A DNA stretch of 64,000 nucleotides. Origin: Nitrospira sp. (GTDB lineage Bacteria; Nitrospirota; Nitrospiria; Nitrospirales; Nitrospiraceae). This document shows positions 54,719-63,689 of this stretch, one piece after another. The number at the start of each line of letters is the position of its first letter. Positions within the stretch are counted from its first letter, which is position 1. The position numbers were made by a program, and so were the translations under genes. The stretch spans positions 141,349-205,348 of the forward strand of contig JAJFBJ010000001.1 of NCBI GenBank assembly GCA_020697375.1, written 5' to 3'. Under the pieces are notes generated by a model, which had not been told where the DNA came from, ran no database searches, and saw only the letters and a program-made list of their open reading frames with translations.

Positions 54719-55759
54719 ACGTCTATCGACTCCACAAGACACGAACTCCTTCACGGGATCCTCAAGCAGGTGTCCCGATCGTTTTACCTGACCCTCAACG
54801 TGCTGCCGGCCGATGTGCGTGGTCAGATGGGCTTGGCCTACCTTTTTGCCCGCGCCGCCGACAGCATTGCCGACACCGACTTGATCAGCCGTGAGCAGCG
54901 CCTCCGGTATCTTAATCAGTTCCGGGCGCAGTTCACCAGCGGTGATGCGCGGCGGGGGGACGTGCAAGCCATTCAAGACGCGTTGGTTCCTCATCAAGCG
55001 CACTCCGCGGAGCGAGTGCTGCTGCAGCGGTTGAACGACTGTCTTGCTTTGTACGACGAATGTGACTCCGGCGATCGAGAGCGAATTCGATGGTTAATGG
55101 GGATATTGCCTGACGGAATGGCCATGGATCTCTCCAGCTTTCATGGAGAATCGGCGAAAGGTTTGACCGCCTTTCAAACCCTGGAAGAATTGGATCGATA
55201 CATCTATTACGTGGCCGGATGCGTCGGGGAGTTCTGGACCAGGATGATCTGCGTCCATCGTCCGGCGATGGCGCGGTGGGATGTGGAGAAAATGTCGGCC
55301 GTCGGCGTGCGATTCGGAAAAGGTTTGCAGCTCACGAATATCCTGAAAGATATTGCGCGTGATCTGCACCATGGCCGCTGCTATGTGCCGGAGCAACTTC
55401 TTCGCGAAGCGGGTCTCAAGCCTGGTGACTTGCTGAATCGAGCCAGCCTAACGGCGTTCAGACCGGTTTTGAATCGGCTGATCAGGCTTGCCGTGGAGCA
55501 TTTGGACCAGGGCTGGATGTACTGCATGGCGATTCCACGCTTCGAAATCCGGCAACGATTGGCCTGCATGTGGCCGATTCTGCTGGCCGGAGAAACGCTG
55601 AAGCGCGTGACGACCGCTCCCGATCTCCTGGATCCCGCCGTCAATGTCAAGGCGCCGCGCATCGTTGTCTATCGCGTTCTGGCATTGACCACTTTGACCG
55701 GCGCCTGCGGCTACGTCGGCCTCGCCTACTGGGGCCGGTTGAGGAAGCAACTCGTGTAG
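54719..55759 (+). CDS. Squalene/phytoene synthase family enzyme
   Basis: About 346 residues. The substrate-binding Asp motifs are ARAADSIADTD and LTNILKDIARDLHHGRCYVP. A C-terminal hydrophobic helix (LALTTLTGACGYVGLAYWG) may anchor it. It couples two isoprenyl diphosphates to squalene or a related C30/C40 product for hopanoids or carotenoids. The family's conserved segment begins 17 residues before the first usual start codon (GTG 54770); ACG at 54719 or ATC at 54725 is the likely start region, behind AGGTAGGT. It follows the cupredoxin in the same frame. Confidence 0.85.
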   Translation, partial: TSIDSTRHELLHGILKQVSRSFYLTLNVLPADVRGQMGLAYLFARAADSIADTDLISREQRLRYLNQFRAQFTSGDARRGDVQAIQDALVPHQAHSAERVLLQRLNDCLALYDECDSGDRERIRWLMGILPDGMAMDLSSFHGESAKGLTAFQTLEELDRYIYYVAGCVGEFWTRMICVHRPAMARWDVEKMSAVGVRFGKGLQLTNILKDIARDLHHGRCYVPEQLLREAGLKPGDLLNRASLTAFRPVLNRLIRLAVEHLDQGWMYCMAIPRFEIRQRLACMWPILLAGETLKRVTTAPDLLDPAVNVKAPRIVVYRVLALTTLTGACGYVGLAYWGRLRKQLV

Positions 55760-55815
55760 TGCAAGGCTGAAACAAGCCGTCAGCCGTGTTCTCGCCTTGT
55801 TCTTCAGATCCGTGA
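55760..55815. repeat. Intergenic repeat element, left-half copy E
   Basis: AAGGCTGAAACAAGCCGTCAG followed by GTGTTCTCGCCTTGTTC matches the left end and central tract of the family. The right inverted end is not found within 150 bp. Confidence 0.5.
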
Positions 55816-55950
55816 GGCATGAATCAAAAGTGCATCTTGCGAATGCTCCGTTTGGCAACGGAACTATTTCGTGATTTCTAGCAGATGTTTCTCGAAGTCC
55901 GAGTGGCTGAAGTTGATTAAGGTATGGATTAAGAGAAATCGAGCTTTTCC

Positions 55951-56478
55951 CTAAACAACATTAACGCTTAAGTCCCTGTGGTTCTCAAAGAGTAGTGAGC
56001 CAGATCTCAGGTCATAGAATCGGTACTTAAAATGACCCGTCGTGTATCCCATCACTTCTCTGAAGTCGAACTCCAAGGGAAGTAACATGATATCTGCAGA
56101 ATCTAATTTCTCGCGAAGAGAAGGCAGGTCAATTTCTCGTGAAAACTCCCTCAGGTTTGGCGATTGATCTGATCCAGCCCGAGAATGTTCTTGTTGAATA
56201 TCCCTTCCAAGTATCGTGGTTAATGTATTGTCGTTTGAGATCTTGGCTCTCACGTTCCTAAGTGGCACTAGGGATTCTCTTTGTGGTTCAAAGGCCTTTT
56301 CAAAGGCGGAATCAGCAAGTGCTCCATCGGCGCTCCCAATAGGAAGAATGACAAGCTTAGATGTGTTGGTGATTAATTGGTGGTTCGAGTTCAGATAAAA
56401 ATTGTCACTCTTGGCTCCACACCCTTGAGCTAAGGCACAGATAACCATTGCTACCATAAAGGTCATGGCATTCTTCAT
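55951..56478 (-). CDS. Lipoprotein of unknown function
   Basis: A 175-residue protein. Signal peptide with lipobox LAQGC near residue 20, then a globular part with LVILPIGSADGALADSAFEKA and DIMLLPLEFDFREVMGYTTG. AT-richer than its neighbours, so possibly acquired. No family recognised. Confidence 0.65.
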   Translation of the reverse strand: MKNAMTFMVAMVICALAQGCGAKSDNFYLNSNHQLITNTSKLVILPIGSADGALADSAFEKAFEPQRESLVPLRNVRAKISNDNTLTTILGRDIQQEHSRAGSDQSPNLREFSREIDLPSLREKLDSADIMLLPLEFDFREVMGYTTGHFKYRFYDLRSGSLLFENHRDLSVNVV

Positions 56479-56619
56479 GTCGCCTCCGCTTTTAGCACCG
56501 TATGGAATAATAGCGTTTGTTCTCTAAATGGGTGGGCTGGCTGATCTCATAGCTGTGTGACCAGCGAGACCTATAATCCGCCTCCTCTTATTTTCCATTC
56601 TCACCTAGCTGGCGATGAA

Positions 56620-56772
56620 GATTTGCGAGGCGATTTCGCTGAAGGAGCGACCCTTGCTGGGGGCAGGTCGGTAAGGAAGGAAAGCGCAAACTGACTGAGT
56701 CTTCCAAGGAATTGCCGAAGGCTTCCGCCCTGCCGACCTGCACCCAGCCGCTCGGGAGTGCGGAAGCCTCGC
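56620..56772. repeat. Nested inverted repeats, possible structured RNA or mobile-element remnant
   Basis: The strongest pair is CTGGGGGCAGGTCGG (about 56657-56671) and CCGACCTGCACCCAG (about 56736-56750), 14 of 15 positions complementary. Flanking arms are TTGCGAGGC and GCCTCGCA, and GCTTCCGC/GCGGAAGC. It lies just downstream of the ferredoxin gene. Confidence 0.55.
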
Positions 56773-56790
56773 ATTCTTTTCCCCAGCGTC

Positions 56791-57087
56791 CTACTTTTTT
56801 TGCGGCTCCAATAACTTCTCACCCTTTTTGAATACGACATAAATGGCTTGCGACGGGCAGGAGTCCAAACACAAGCGGCAGCTCTCAAGGCAGCGGGAGG
56901 GGTCAAACTTATACGGCGGCGTGGAGAGCCAAGCGCTCGTGGGGCAAATGGGGACGCAAATGGCTTGATGGGTGCAACGGTCGGGATGGCGGACGAGGTG
57001 ATCACGAATGACCATCATAGGCTTCACTCCTTCGAAGAGACCCTGGGAGAAAATCTCGAACATGTTTTTTTGAGGTAGACTGCTCAC
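56791..57087 (-). CDS. Ferredoxin-like protein with seven cysteines
   Basis: A 98-residue protein from GTG 57087 (AAGGAG five bases upstream). Cys38, Cys44 and Cys48 (CTHQAICVPICP) and Cys66, Cys70, Cys73 and Cys77 (CLESCRLCLDSCP) are the ligands. The first set lacks the second cysteine of a standard [4Fe-4S] motif, so a [3Fe-4S] or altered cluster is possible. Its start overlaps the stop of the next upstream gene by four bases. Confidence 0.82.
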   Translation of the reverse strand: MSSLPQKNMFEIFSQGLFEGVKPMMVIRDHLVRHPDRCTHQAICVPICPTSAWLSTPPYKFDPSRCLESCRLCLDSCPSQAIYVVFKKGEKLLEPQKK

Positions 57088-57497
57088 TTCCACTCCTTGA
57101 TCAGGTCTTTGAGTCGATCTTTCAATTCGGGGATCTGCTCCACATTGTTCCGAATTGCTCCGAGAATGTTTTCAAGGCGCGCTGCGCGTTGCGCGTCTTT
57201 GTCTTTCTTGAGCAGTCGGTCGTAACCGGCATAGGCTTCGCGGTGCCGGGGCTCAAGATAGCGGCGGCTTGCCTGGAGAGCCTCTCCCAGCTCATAGGGT
57301 TCGGCCGCCATCGGCGGAGCCAGGACGAACGAACCGTCCGTGAAGACTAAGGCCGCAGCTCCAGTTTTGCTCGTGAGCGGCGTGACGGCTTCAATTGTTT
57401 TCCCCGCAAGCTGTTCCCATGTGTCGAGCAGGCCGGGAAAGGCTTTCATGTAGGCCACTTTTTCCATGTTGGCCTTCCATTTTTCGTCGGCTGGCAT
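57084..57497 (-). CDS. Unrecognised 137-residue protein in the Fe-S cluster operon
   Basis: A soluble alpha/beta protein with LAGKTIEAVTPLTSKTGAAA, ALVFTDGSFVLAPPMAAE and a helical C-terminus (DKDAQRAARLENILGAI). No cysteines are present. Its end overlaps the ferredoxin start. No family recognised. Confidence 0.65.
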   Translation of the reverse strand: MPADEKWKANMEKVAYMKAFPGLLDTWEQLAGKTIEAVTPLTSKTGAAALVFTDGSFVLAPPMAAEPYELGEALQASRRYLEPRHREAYAGYDRLLKKDKDAQRAARLENILGAIRNNVEQIPELKDRLKDLIKEWK

Positions 57498-57531
57498 AGA
57501 GACCTCGCGTGGCCAAGTGCGGCGTGATGGG

Positions 57532-57882
57532 TCAGGCTTTCAGCGGTGAGAGGAGGGGGGGCGGAGACTGACGGGGCATCAAGAGACGTTCCACAAGTTC
57601 CCCCTGCATGACGTGGCGCTCCATGATTTCCCTCACATCTGCCTCGGAGGTGACGCGATACCAGACGCCTTCGGGATAAATCACTACACTCGGTCCTTGC
57701 GCGCAATAGTCAAGACAACCGGCTTTGTTGGCGCGGACGATCCCTTTCAGGTTCAGTCGTTTCGCCTCGTGCTTGAAACAGGCATGCAGCGATTCAGAGC
57801 CGAGCCTGGAGCAGCTGCCCCGAGGATCATCTGGCTCCCGTTTGTTGGTGCAAACAAAAATGTGCCGCTGGTAGCCCGTCAC
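57532..57882 (-). CDS. Thioredoxin-like [2Fe-2S] ferredoxin
   Basis: A 116-residue protein. Cys11, Cys24, Cys56 and Cys60 (FVCTNKR, GSCSRLG, GCLDYC) form the [2Fe-2S] site, with Cys35 in between. This is the shape of thioredoxin-fold ferredoxins like those of NADH dehydrogenase and hydrogenase subunits. The start is GTG 57882 with no clear ribosome site. Confidence 0.85.
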   Translation of the reverse strand: MTGYQRHIFVCTNKREPDDPRGSCSRLGSESLHACFKHEAKRLNLKGIVRANKAGCLDYCAQGPSVVIYPEGVWYRVTSEADVREIMERHVMQGELVERLLMPRQSPPPLLSPLKA

Positions 57883-57921
57883 GCCAGATGCCCCAGGCAG
57901 GGAGATTCCAAATATACGAAG

Positions 57922-58290
57922 TTAGGCGCAGGCATGAAATTGCTCGATCAACTGTTTCACGTCCGAGTGATTGAGAAGCGGCGAGCCGGCGGTTTGTGAT
58001 CCTGCGATCGCGGTTATTTCCTGCAAGCGCAACTGGGCGCGTTGTTTGGTGTCCGGTTCGGAAAGGGCGGAAGCCTGTCCCTTGGAAAGTTTGTCGAACT
58101 CCGCCCGAATATCGCGAAAATCGCGCTGTAAATGCTTCATCATTGAACAGGATTCGCAATACCACTTCGGGCTTTGGTCCGAGGCGGGCGAGAGTCGATC
58201 GTACGCGCGGCCAAAAAAATCTTTGCCCAGTGACAGTTTTATCAGCGTCGTGCCCGTGGCATTGCAGGCATTACAGGATCCGGCTTCCAT
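57922..58290 (-). CDS. Unrecognised protein with two CxxC pairs
   Basis: A 122-residue protein. Cys6/Cys9 (GSCNACNA) and Cys45/Cys48 (WYCESCS) may bind zinc or an Fe-S centre. A helical tail with LSKGQASALSEPDTKQRAQL follows. First gene of the operon. Confidence 0.65.
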   Translation of the reverse strand: MEAGSCNACNATGTTLIKLSLGKDFFGRAYDRLSPASDQSPKWYCESCSMMKHLQRDFRDIRAEFDKLSKGQASALSEPDTKQRAQLRLQEITAIAGSQTAGSPLLNHSDVKQLIEQFHACA

Positions 58291-58451
58291 CGCGTAAGGT
58301 GCTCCTCTCAAGCTGAGTCATCGATAGACCGCGAATCTTACCGCACTGATCTTTGCCGTAGCAAGTTGTGCCCCTGCTTCCGCATACCGCTGTTTGGACC
58401 TTCCATGTATGATGAAAGGAAGTAAACCATCCGGGCCGCAAGGAGGCGGGT

Positions 58452-59555
58452 ATGCTCATCGGCGTTCCGAAAGAGATCAAGGATCATGAGCATCGGGTGA
58501 GTGTGACGCCGGACGGTGTCCGGCTGTTGCGGCGAGCGGGACATCATGTCTTGCTTGAGCCGTCGGCAGGGCGGGACAGCGGCTTTATGGACGAAGCCTA
58601 TCGCCAAGCCGGCGCGCAGATGGTGCGCTCGAAAGAAGATCTCTTTCAGCAGGCGGAACTCATCGTAAAGGTCAAAGAGCCTCAATTGTCTGAGTGCGGG
58701 CTCTTCAGACCCGGGCAGGTGCTTTTTACCTACCTGCACTTGGCATCCTTGCCGGATCTCACCAAAGCATTGCTGTCCTCGAACGTCACGGCCATCGCCT
58801 ATGAAACCGTCGAGGCGAAAGACGGGAGCCTGCCGATATTGCGACCAATGAGCGAGATTGCAGGGCGCTTGTCCGTCCAGGTGGGAGCTCACTACTTGGG
58901 ATCGGCACAGGGCGGACGCGGCCTCTTGCTCGCCGGAGTCCCCGGTGTGCCGCCCGGCCGTGTGGTCGTGTTGGGAGCAGGAATCGTGGGTGCCTCGGCT
59001 GTCAGGATTGCGGTCGGTATGGGGGCGCGTGTCACGGTCATCAATCTGGATCTCGACCGGCTGCGATTCCTCGATGATCTCTACGGCGGTCGCATTGAAA
59101 CCCATGCAGCGCAGGAATCGGCCATTGAACGCGCCGTCGGAGAAGCCGATCTCGTGATCGGGGCGGTGCTAGTGCCTGGGGCGCGCGCCCCGAGAGTCAT
59201 TTCCCGCGACATGGTGGCCAAAATGAAGCCCGGTTCTGTGATCGTGGATGTCGCCGTGGATCAAGGCGGATGCTGTGAAACAACCAGGGCGACCACTCAC
59301 TCGGATCCCGTGTACGTCGTGGACGGAGTACTCCATTACTGTGTGACGAATATGCCGGGCATCGTTCCCCATACCTCGACTTTGGCCCTGACCAACTCCA
59401 CCCTCCCTTATATTGTCCGTCTGGCGTCGGAAGGGGTGGAGCGAGCCATTCGATCGGACCCCGGCCTTGCCATGGGTGTGAATGTGATGAACGGCAAAGT
59501 GACCTGTCGAGGCGTGGCAGAAGCGCACGGCTTGCGTTTTACCCCCCTCTTGTAA
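58452..59555 (+). CDS. ald: Alanine dehydrogenase
   Basis: A 367-residue NAD-dependent enzyme converting alanine to pyruvate and ammonia, or the reverse. The N-terminal block is [18 protein letters not shown]; catalytic Lys and His are in VKVKEPQ and TYLHLASL; the NAD motif is [11 protein letters not shown]. Normal length. Confidence 0.95.
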   Translation: MLIGVPKEIKDHEHRVSVTPDGVRLLRRAGHHVLLEPSAGRDSGFMDEAYRQAGAQMVRSKEDLFQQAELIVKVKEPQLSECGLFRPGQVLFTYLHLASLPDLTKALLSSNVTAIAYETVEAKDGSLPILRPMSEIAGRLSVQVGAHYLGSAQGGRGLLLAGVPGVPPGRVVVLGAGIVGASAVRIAVGMGARVTVINLDLDRLRFLDDLYGGRIETHAAQESAIERAVGEADLVIGAVLVPGARAPRVISRDMVAKMKPGSVIVDVAVDQGGCCETTRATTHSDPVYVVDGVLHYCVTNMPGIVPHTSTLALTNSTLPYIVRLASEGVERAIRSDPGLAMGVNVMNGKVTCRGVAEAHGLRFTPLL

Positions 59556-59589
59556 GACAATCCGAAACTCGTTTCCGGTTCTGCCCGGT

Positions 59590-59668
<79 letters not shown>

Positions 59669-59676
59669 CCGCACTT

Positions 59677-59754
59677 CGAAGGGGCGCGGGGTACCAATAC
59701 GTTCCTTCCAGTGAACGAAGGGGCGCGGGGTACCAATACGTTCCTTCCAGTGAA
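59677..59754. repeat. 39-bp tandem duplication downstream of tRNA-Pro
   Basis: Two perfect copies (59677-59715 and 59716-59754) of a unit starting CGAAGGGGCGCGGGGTACCA and ending TTCCTTCCAGTGAA. Confidence 0.95.
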
Positions 59755-60110
59755 CCCGCTCAGAGTTTGCTCGATCCGGAACCTCCCTTCTCGTGAAGCG
59801 ATGGAATGGAACCCCCGCCGCTTCTCTGTCAATTTCCAAGCCGTGCGTCGCGCGCCATGTTCCTTCTTCGTCAACCTCCCTATGTGATGCCGGATCTTCA
59901 CGTGCGCTCCGGCTTCGGAGCAAATCGTCTGCCGCCCTGCGATGCTCATGTTCTGCTACGTACTTTCCGATAAATTGCTACAACAGGCCGGCTGCGGCCG
60001 CTTATATTTGCAAATCGCGTGACGACGTACATGCGCTATGAGAATATCCTGACCTGGCCCGCTGTACGAGGCACATCAATGGCATCATCAGAAAGGGCTC
60101 CGCGGGAACG
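59755..60110. other. Intergenic region of 356 bp
   Basis: No supported gene. It leads into acyP; no terminator or promoter is obvious. Confidence 0.4.
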
Positions 60111-60398
60111 ATGACCGAAACCGGTGAACGCGTGCGCGCGAAGATCCTCGTCAGCGGGCATGTGCAAGGAGTCGGTTATCGTGCCTTCACCCGTCGGGCG
60201 GCGACCTCACGCGGACTGACTGGCGGGGTGGAGAATCTCGATAACGGGCAGGTGGCGCTAGAGGTGGAGGGCGGCAGAGGTGCGCTTGATGAATTGCTGG
60301 TTGATCTCAAGAAAGGACCGGTCGGAGCGCGGGTCACGCAGGTGCAGGTTGAATGGAGCCCTGCGAGGGGCCGGTATCACGAGTTCACGATCTGGTAG
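60111..60398 (+). CDS. acyP: Acylphosphatase
   Basis: A 95-residue acylphosphatase that hydrolyses acyl-phosphates such as acetyl phosphate. The catalytic Arg is in [14 protein letters not shown] and the Asn in [17 protein letters not shown]. It ends 14 bp before the sigma-factor gene. Confidence 0.93.
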   Translation: MTETGERVRAKILVSGHVQGVGYRAFTRRAATSRGLTGGVENLDNGQVALEVEGGRGALDELLVDLKKGPVGARVTQVQVEWSPARGRYHEFTIW

Positions 60399-60412
60399 CA
60401 GGTAACGATGTT

Positions 60413-61408
60413 ATGGCTCGACGAGCAACAGTCCGGCAGGATGATGAAATGACCCCCCCCGCTTCGGCAGGCCGGGCCCGCGCTATCCGCGGGGATGATG
60501 AGGACGAGGATTCGCAGGCAAGCCTCGATATGGAGAAACCGGAAGGGGAGGGTCGCCCTGCCGAATCGGAACGGTCTGAAGGGCTCGACACGATCAAAAG
60601 TTATTTGCGTGAAGTACGCAAGTCAACGCTGCTCAATTTCAAGCAGGAACAATCTTTGGGCAAGCGGGTCATGGCCGGCGACGAAGCGGCTCGTCAGGAA
60701 ATGATCGAGGCCAATCTCCGCTTGGTCATCAGCATCGGGAAGCGGTACATGAACCGCGGATTTCCCTTTGCCGATATCGTTGAAGAAGGCAATCTCGGTT
60801 TGATCAAAGCGGTGGAAAAGTTCAATTACAAGCGGGGGTTCCGCTTCAGCACCTATGCCTCGTGGTGGATCAGGCAATACATCGAACGAGCCATCATCAA
60901 TCAAGGCAAGCTGGTCCGTTTACCGGTTCATGTCGTGGAGCGCCTGAATCGCTATCTGGGCAAGGTTGAGCAATTGGTGCATGAATTAGGACGCGAACCC
61001 CGGGTCGAGGAAGCGGCCGCCAAGTTGAAGGTCAGCGAGGCGGAAGTCGAGGACCTGAAGCAGTTGGTCCGCACCACCTGTTCCCTGGACAGCCCCATCA
61101 GCGACCGGCAGGATACATTTTTGCGGGACGTGATCGAAGATCCTCTGTGCCTTTCTCCGGCGGAAACCACCGAAGGCGTCATGCGGCGGGCGGAACTCAT
61201 GGCATGGGTGAATGAATTATCAGAAAAGGAGCGAACGGTGATTTTGGCGCGGTTTGGGCTTGACGGAGCGGAGTCTCGGACGTTAGAAGAGATCGGCCGC
61301 ACGATGGGACTGACTCGCGAGCGGGTCCGCCAGATCGAAACGGCCGCACTGGTCAGGCTGCGCGGAATCATCGAACGGAAAACCATGAAGCGGGCGGATC
61401 TCCTATGA
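60413..61408 (+). CDS. RNA polymerase sigma factor, RpoD/RpoS type
   Basis: A 331-residue sigma-70 family factor without the long region 1.1 insert. Region 2 contains [20 protein letters not shown] and [16 protein letters not shown]; region 4 has the helix-turn-helix [19 protein letters not shown]. The size and lack of region 1.1 suggest a group 2 (RpoS-like) factor. ATG 60413 has a weak AGGTAA site. Confidence 0.88.
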   Translation: MARRATVRQDDEMTPPASAGRARAIRGDDEDEDSQASLDMEKPEGEGRPAESERSEGLDTIKSYLREVRKSTLLNFKQEQSLGKRVMAGDEAARQEMIEANLRLVISIGKRYMNRGFPFADIVEEGNLGLIKAVEKFNYKRGFRFSTYASWWIRQYIERAIINQGKLVRLPVHVVERLNRYLGKVEQLVHELGREPRVEEAAAKLKVSEAEVEDLKQLVRTTCSLDSPISDRQDTFLRDVIEDPLCLSPAETTEGVMRRAELMAWVNELSEKERTVILARFGLDGAESRTLEEIGRTMGLTRERVRQIETAALVRLRGIIERKTMKRADLL

Positions 61409-61432
61409 GAACGCCGCAATCGGGTCGCACCT

Positions 61433-61948
61433 ATGAATTACAAGGCCCTCATTCGAGAAGTTCCCAACTTTCCTAAACCCGGCATTCTCTTCTACGACAT
61501 CACCACTCTCCTCAAAGACCCGGTGGCCTTCCGCACGATTGCCGACGAACTCACTGCCCGTTATCAGGGCCAGGGGATCGCGAAAGTAATCGGCATCGAG
61601 TCACGGGGTTTCATCATGGGCGGAACGTTGGCCGCCCGTCTTGGCGCCGGGTTCATCCCCGTGCGAAAGCCGGGGAAATTGCCGGCTGATATTTTTGAGG
61701 TCAAGTATAACCTTGAATATGGAGCCAATGCCCTCGCGATCCATCGGGATGCGGTGGCGATAGGCGAACGGGTCCTCATCGTGGATGATCTCCTGGCCAC
61801 GGGCGGCACGGCAGCGGCAACGGTCCACCTCCTTCGTCAACTCGGCGGAGAAATTGCGGGTCTGGATTTTCTGATCGAGCTGAAAAGCCTGAATGGACGG
61901 GACCGTTTGGCCGGGTACGACGTGCATTCGATGATTGTTTATCCCTGA
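61433..61948 (+). CDS. apt: Adenine phosphoribosyltransferase
   Basis: A 171-residue purine-salvage enzyme. PRPP motif [18 protein letters not shown]-terminal [20 protein letters not shown]; substrate loop [15 protein letters not shown]. Normal length. Confidence 0.96.
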   Translation: MNYKALIREVPNFPKPGILFYDITTLLKDPVAFRTIADELTARYQGQGIAKVIGIESRGFIMGGTLAARLGAGFIPVRKPGKLPADIFEVKYNLEYGANALAIHRDAVAIGERVLIVDDLLATGGTAAATVHLLRQLGGEIAGLDFLIELKSLNGRDRLAGYDVHSMIVYP

Positions 61949-62054
61949 ATCCTCAAGATCTTGGAGAGTAGGAGCACTTGTCAAACGATGCGTAGCGTGA
62001 TATACCAGCCGAACTTTTTCGCCTTGCACCCATCACGAAAGGGTATGAGGTCCT

Positions 62055-62630
62055 ATGGCGACGAAAGTCCACGCGAAGAAAAAAATATCCACGGCGAAAG
62101 CAAAGGCCCCCGCTCCAGAAAAGCCTGTTAAGAAGGAGCGTCCGGCTACGGTTACCACTATGACTGAAAAAGACGAAGACAGTGTCGCCGCGCGAGTCGT
62201 GGCAGCCCTCACTCTAAAGGAAACTCCCAAGGAACGGGAAGAGCGCATCCGCCGTCGTGAGGTCCTACAACGGATGTTGCTTGGTAAACGCCAGGAAATC
62301 ATTCGGGAGATCGAGGGAAATCTTGGTAAATCGCTGACGGAAGACCAGCAACGCCGGCTGGAATCCGCGAGAGATGTGGGGGATCAAGCCCTCATGGATC
62401 TGGAGCGCGAACTGGGCATTTCACTCATGGAGATGCGAAACCGGAGGCGCCAGGCCATTGATGAAGCTTTGATGCGACTAAATGAGGGCACCTACGGGAT
62501 CTGCGCAGAATGTGGTATCGAAGTCAGTGAAAAACGGTTGGAGGCGGTACCGTTCGCCAAATTGTGCGTCCAATGTCAGTCTCGCCAGGAACTCCTTGAG
62601 AAAATCGAAAAAGAAGAGGATCGCGATTAA
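62055..62630 (+). CDS. TraR/DksA-family zinc finger protein
   Basis: A 191-residue protein with a basic, Lys/Ala-rich N-terminus (residues 1-35), a coiled-coil hairpin and a C-terminal zinc finger CAEC...CVQC near residues 150-175. It should bind RNA polymerase in its secondary channel. ATG 62055 follows a weak GAGG. Confidence 0.9.
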   Translation: MATKVHAKKKISTAKAKAPAPEKPVKKERPATVTTMTEKDEDSVAARVVAALTLKETPKEREERIRRREVLQRMLLGKRQEIIREIEGNLGKSLTEDQQRRLESARDVGDQALMDLERELGISLMEMRNRRRQAIDEALMRLNEGTYGICAECGIEVSEKRLEAVPFAKLCVQCQSRQELLEKIEKEEDRD

Positions 62631-62732
62631 TTCCTTGGTGCCTGTCCGTCCCTTCTCCGTATCCCGCGCGTTTGCGCATGCCAGTGATCCTCTCGCCGGT
62701 TCCTGTGGGTAGTCTTGCTCCCGCCTGTGCCT

Positions 62733-63431
62733 ATGATGCATCTGATTCCCAAGGCAGTTGTCTTGCTCAGTGGCGGTTTGGATTCTACGGTCACGGCCGC
62801 TATCGCCAAGCAGGACGGGTATGATCTCCATTGCGTGACGGTGTCCTATGGACAACGCCATCATGTCGAGGTCGAGCGGGCGCGGGCAGTCGCTCGAGAA
62901 TTAGGCGCGTCGAGCCATATCGTGGTAGATGTGAATCTCAGAGCGATCGGCGGATCCGCCCTCACCGATGACGTGGCGGTTCCCAAAGATCGTACAGCAG
63001 ATGAGCGGACAGATCATATTCCCGTCACATACGTTCCAGCACGCAACAGCATCTTTCTGTCGCTGGCTCTCGCCTATGCCGAAACGCTGGATGCGCAGGT
63101 GATTTATTTCGGAGCCAATGTCCTGGACTATTCCGGATATCCGGACTGTCGGCCGGAGTTCATTCAGGCTTTCGAGACGGTGGCCAGGCTTGGTACCAGG
63201 ATGGGGATCGCCGGCGGGACCATCGAGGTGCGAGCGCCGTTGTTGATGCAATCGAAGGCTGAGATTGTGCGACGAGGTCAGGAACTTCGGGTGCCGTTCG
63301 AGCTCACGCATAGTTGTTACGATCCCGATCATCGGGGCATCTCTTGTGGCCGATGTGACAGTTGCCGGATTCGACGTGAAGGTTTTCGTCAAGCAGGAGT
63401 TGTGGACCCCGTCCCTTATGCGATACCCTGA
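62733..63431 (+). CDS. queC: 7-cyano-7-deazaguanine synthase
   Basis: A 232-residue enzyme that makes preQ0 for queuosine. ATP P-loop LLSGGLDSTV near residue 12; zinc ligands in HSCYDPDHRG and SCGRCDSCR. No other que genes are near. The start is one of two adjacent ATGs (62733, 62736). Confidence 0.95.
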   Translation: MMHLIPKAVVLLSGGLDSTVTAAIAKQDGYDLHCVTVSYGQRHHVEVERARAVARELGASSHIVVDVNLRAIGGSALTDDVAVPKDRTADERTDHIPVTYVPARNSIFLSLALAYAETLDAQVIYFGANVLDYSGYPDCRPEFIQAFETVARLGTRMGIAGGTIEVRAPLLMQSKAEIVRRGQELRVPFELTHSCYDPDHRGISCGRCDSCRIRREGFRQAGVVDPVPYAIP

Positions 63432-63512
63432 CGATGAAGTCGTGGAATCTGTCGACCTGATGATCGATCGATCGATTAAAAATCAGCAAATCTTTAGCAC
63501 AACAAATCAATC

Positions 63513-63689
63513 ATGACACCCGAAGAATTTTTCATGTATCTCATCATCGCCCTGGTGATCATTGCGCCGATCGGCGCGCGGCTCTACCGGCGATTGACCT
63601 TGAATCGCACGACAAGGATGCTTCGGGAGCAGTTGAATCAGCAGCAGGGAAATCGGCCGACGACAATCCCACCGGAGGCTCCTCAATGA
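63513..63689 (+). CDS. Small membrane protein (58 residues)
   Basis: The frame from ATG 63513 has one hydrophobic helix (FMYLIIALVIIAPIGARLY) and a basic tail (LTLNRTTRMLREQLNQQQG). Its end overlaps the start of the cytochrome gene (ATGA), so it is probably expressed with it. No family is recognised. Confidence 0.6.
   Translation: MTPEEFFMYLIIALVIIAPIGARLYRRLTLNRTTRMLREQLNQQQGNRPTTIPPEAPQ

Noticed and set aside
56620..56772. SRP RNA or RNase P RNA
   Set aside because: The conserved GGAAGCAGCC-type SRP core and the RNase P signature elements are not found.
56601..57005. Minus-strand frame of 134 codons over the inverted repeat
   Set aside because: It overlaps the ferredoxin gene in another frame, is rich in Arg, Pro and Ser, and has no recognisable domain or ribosome site.
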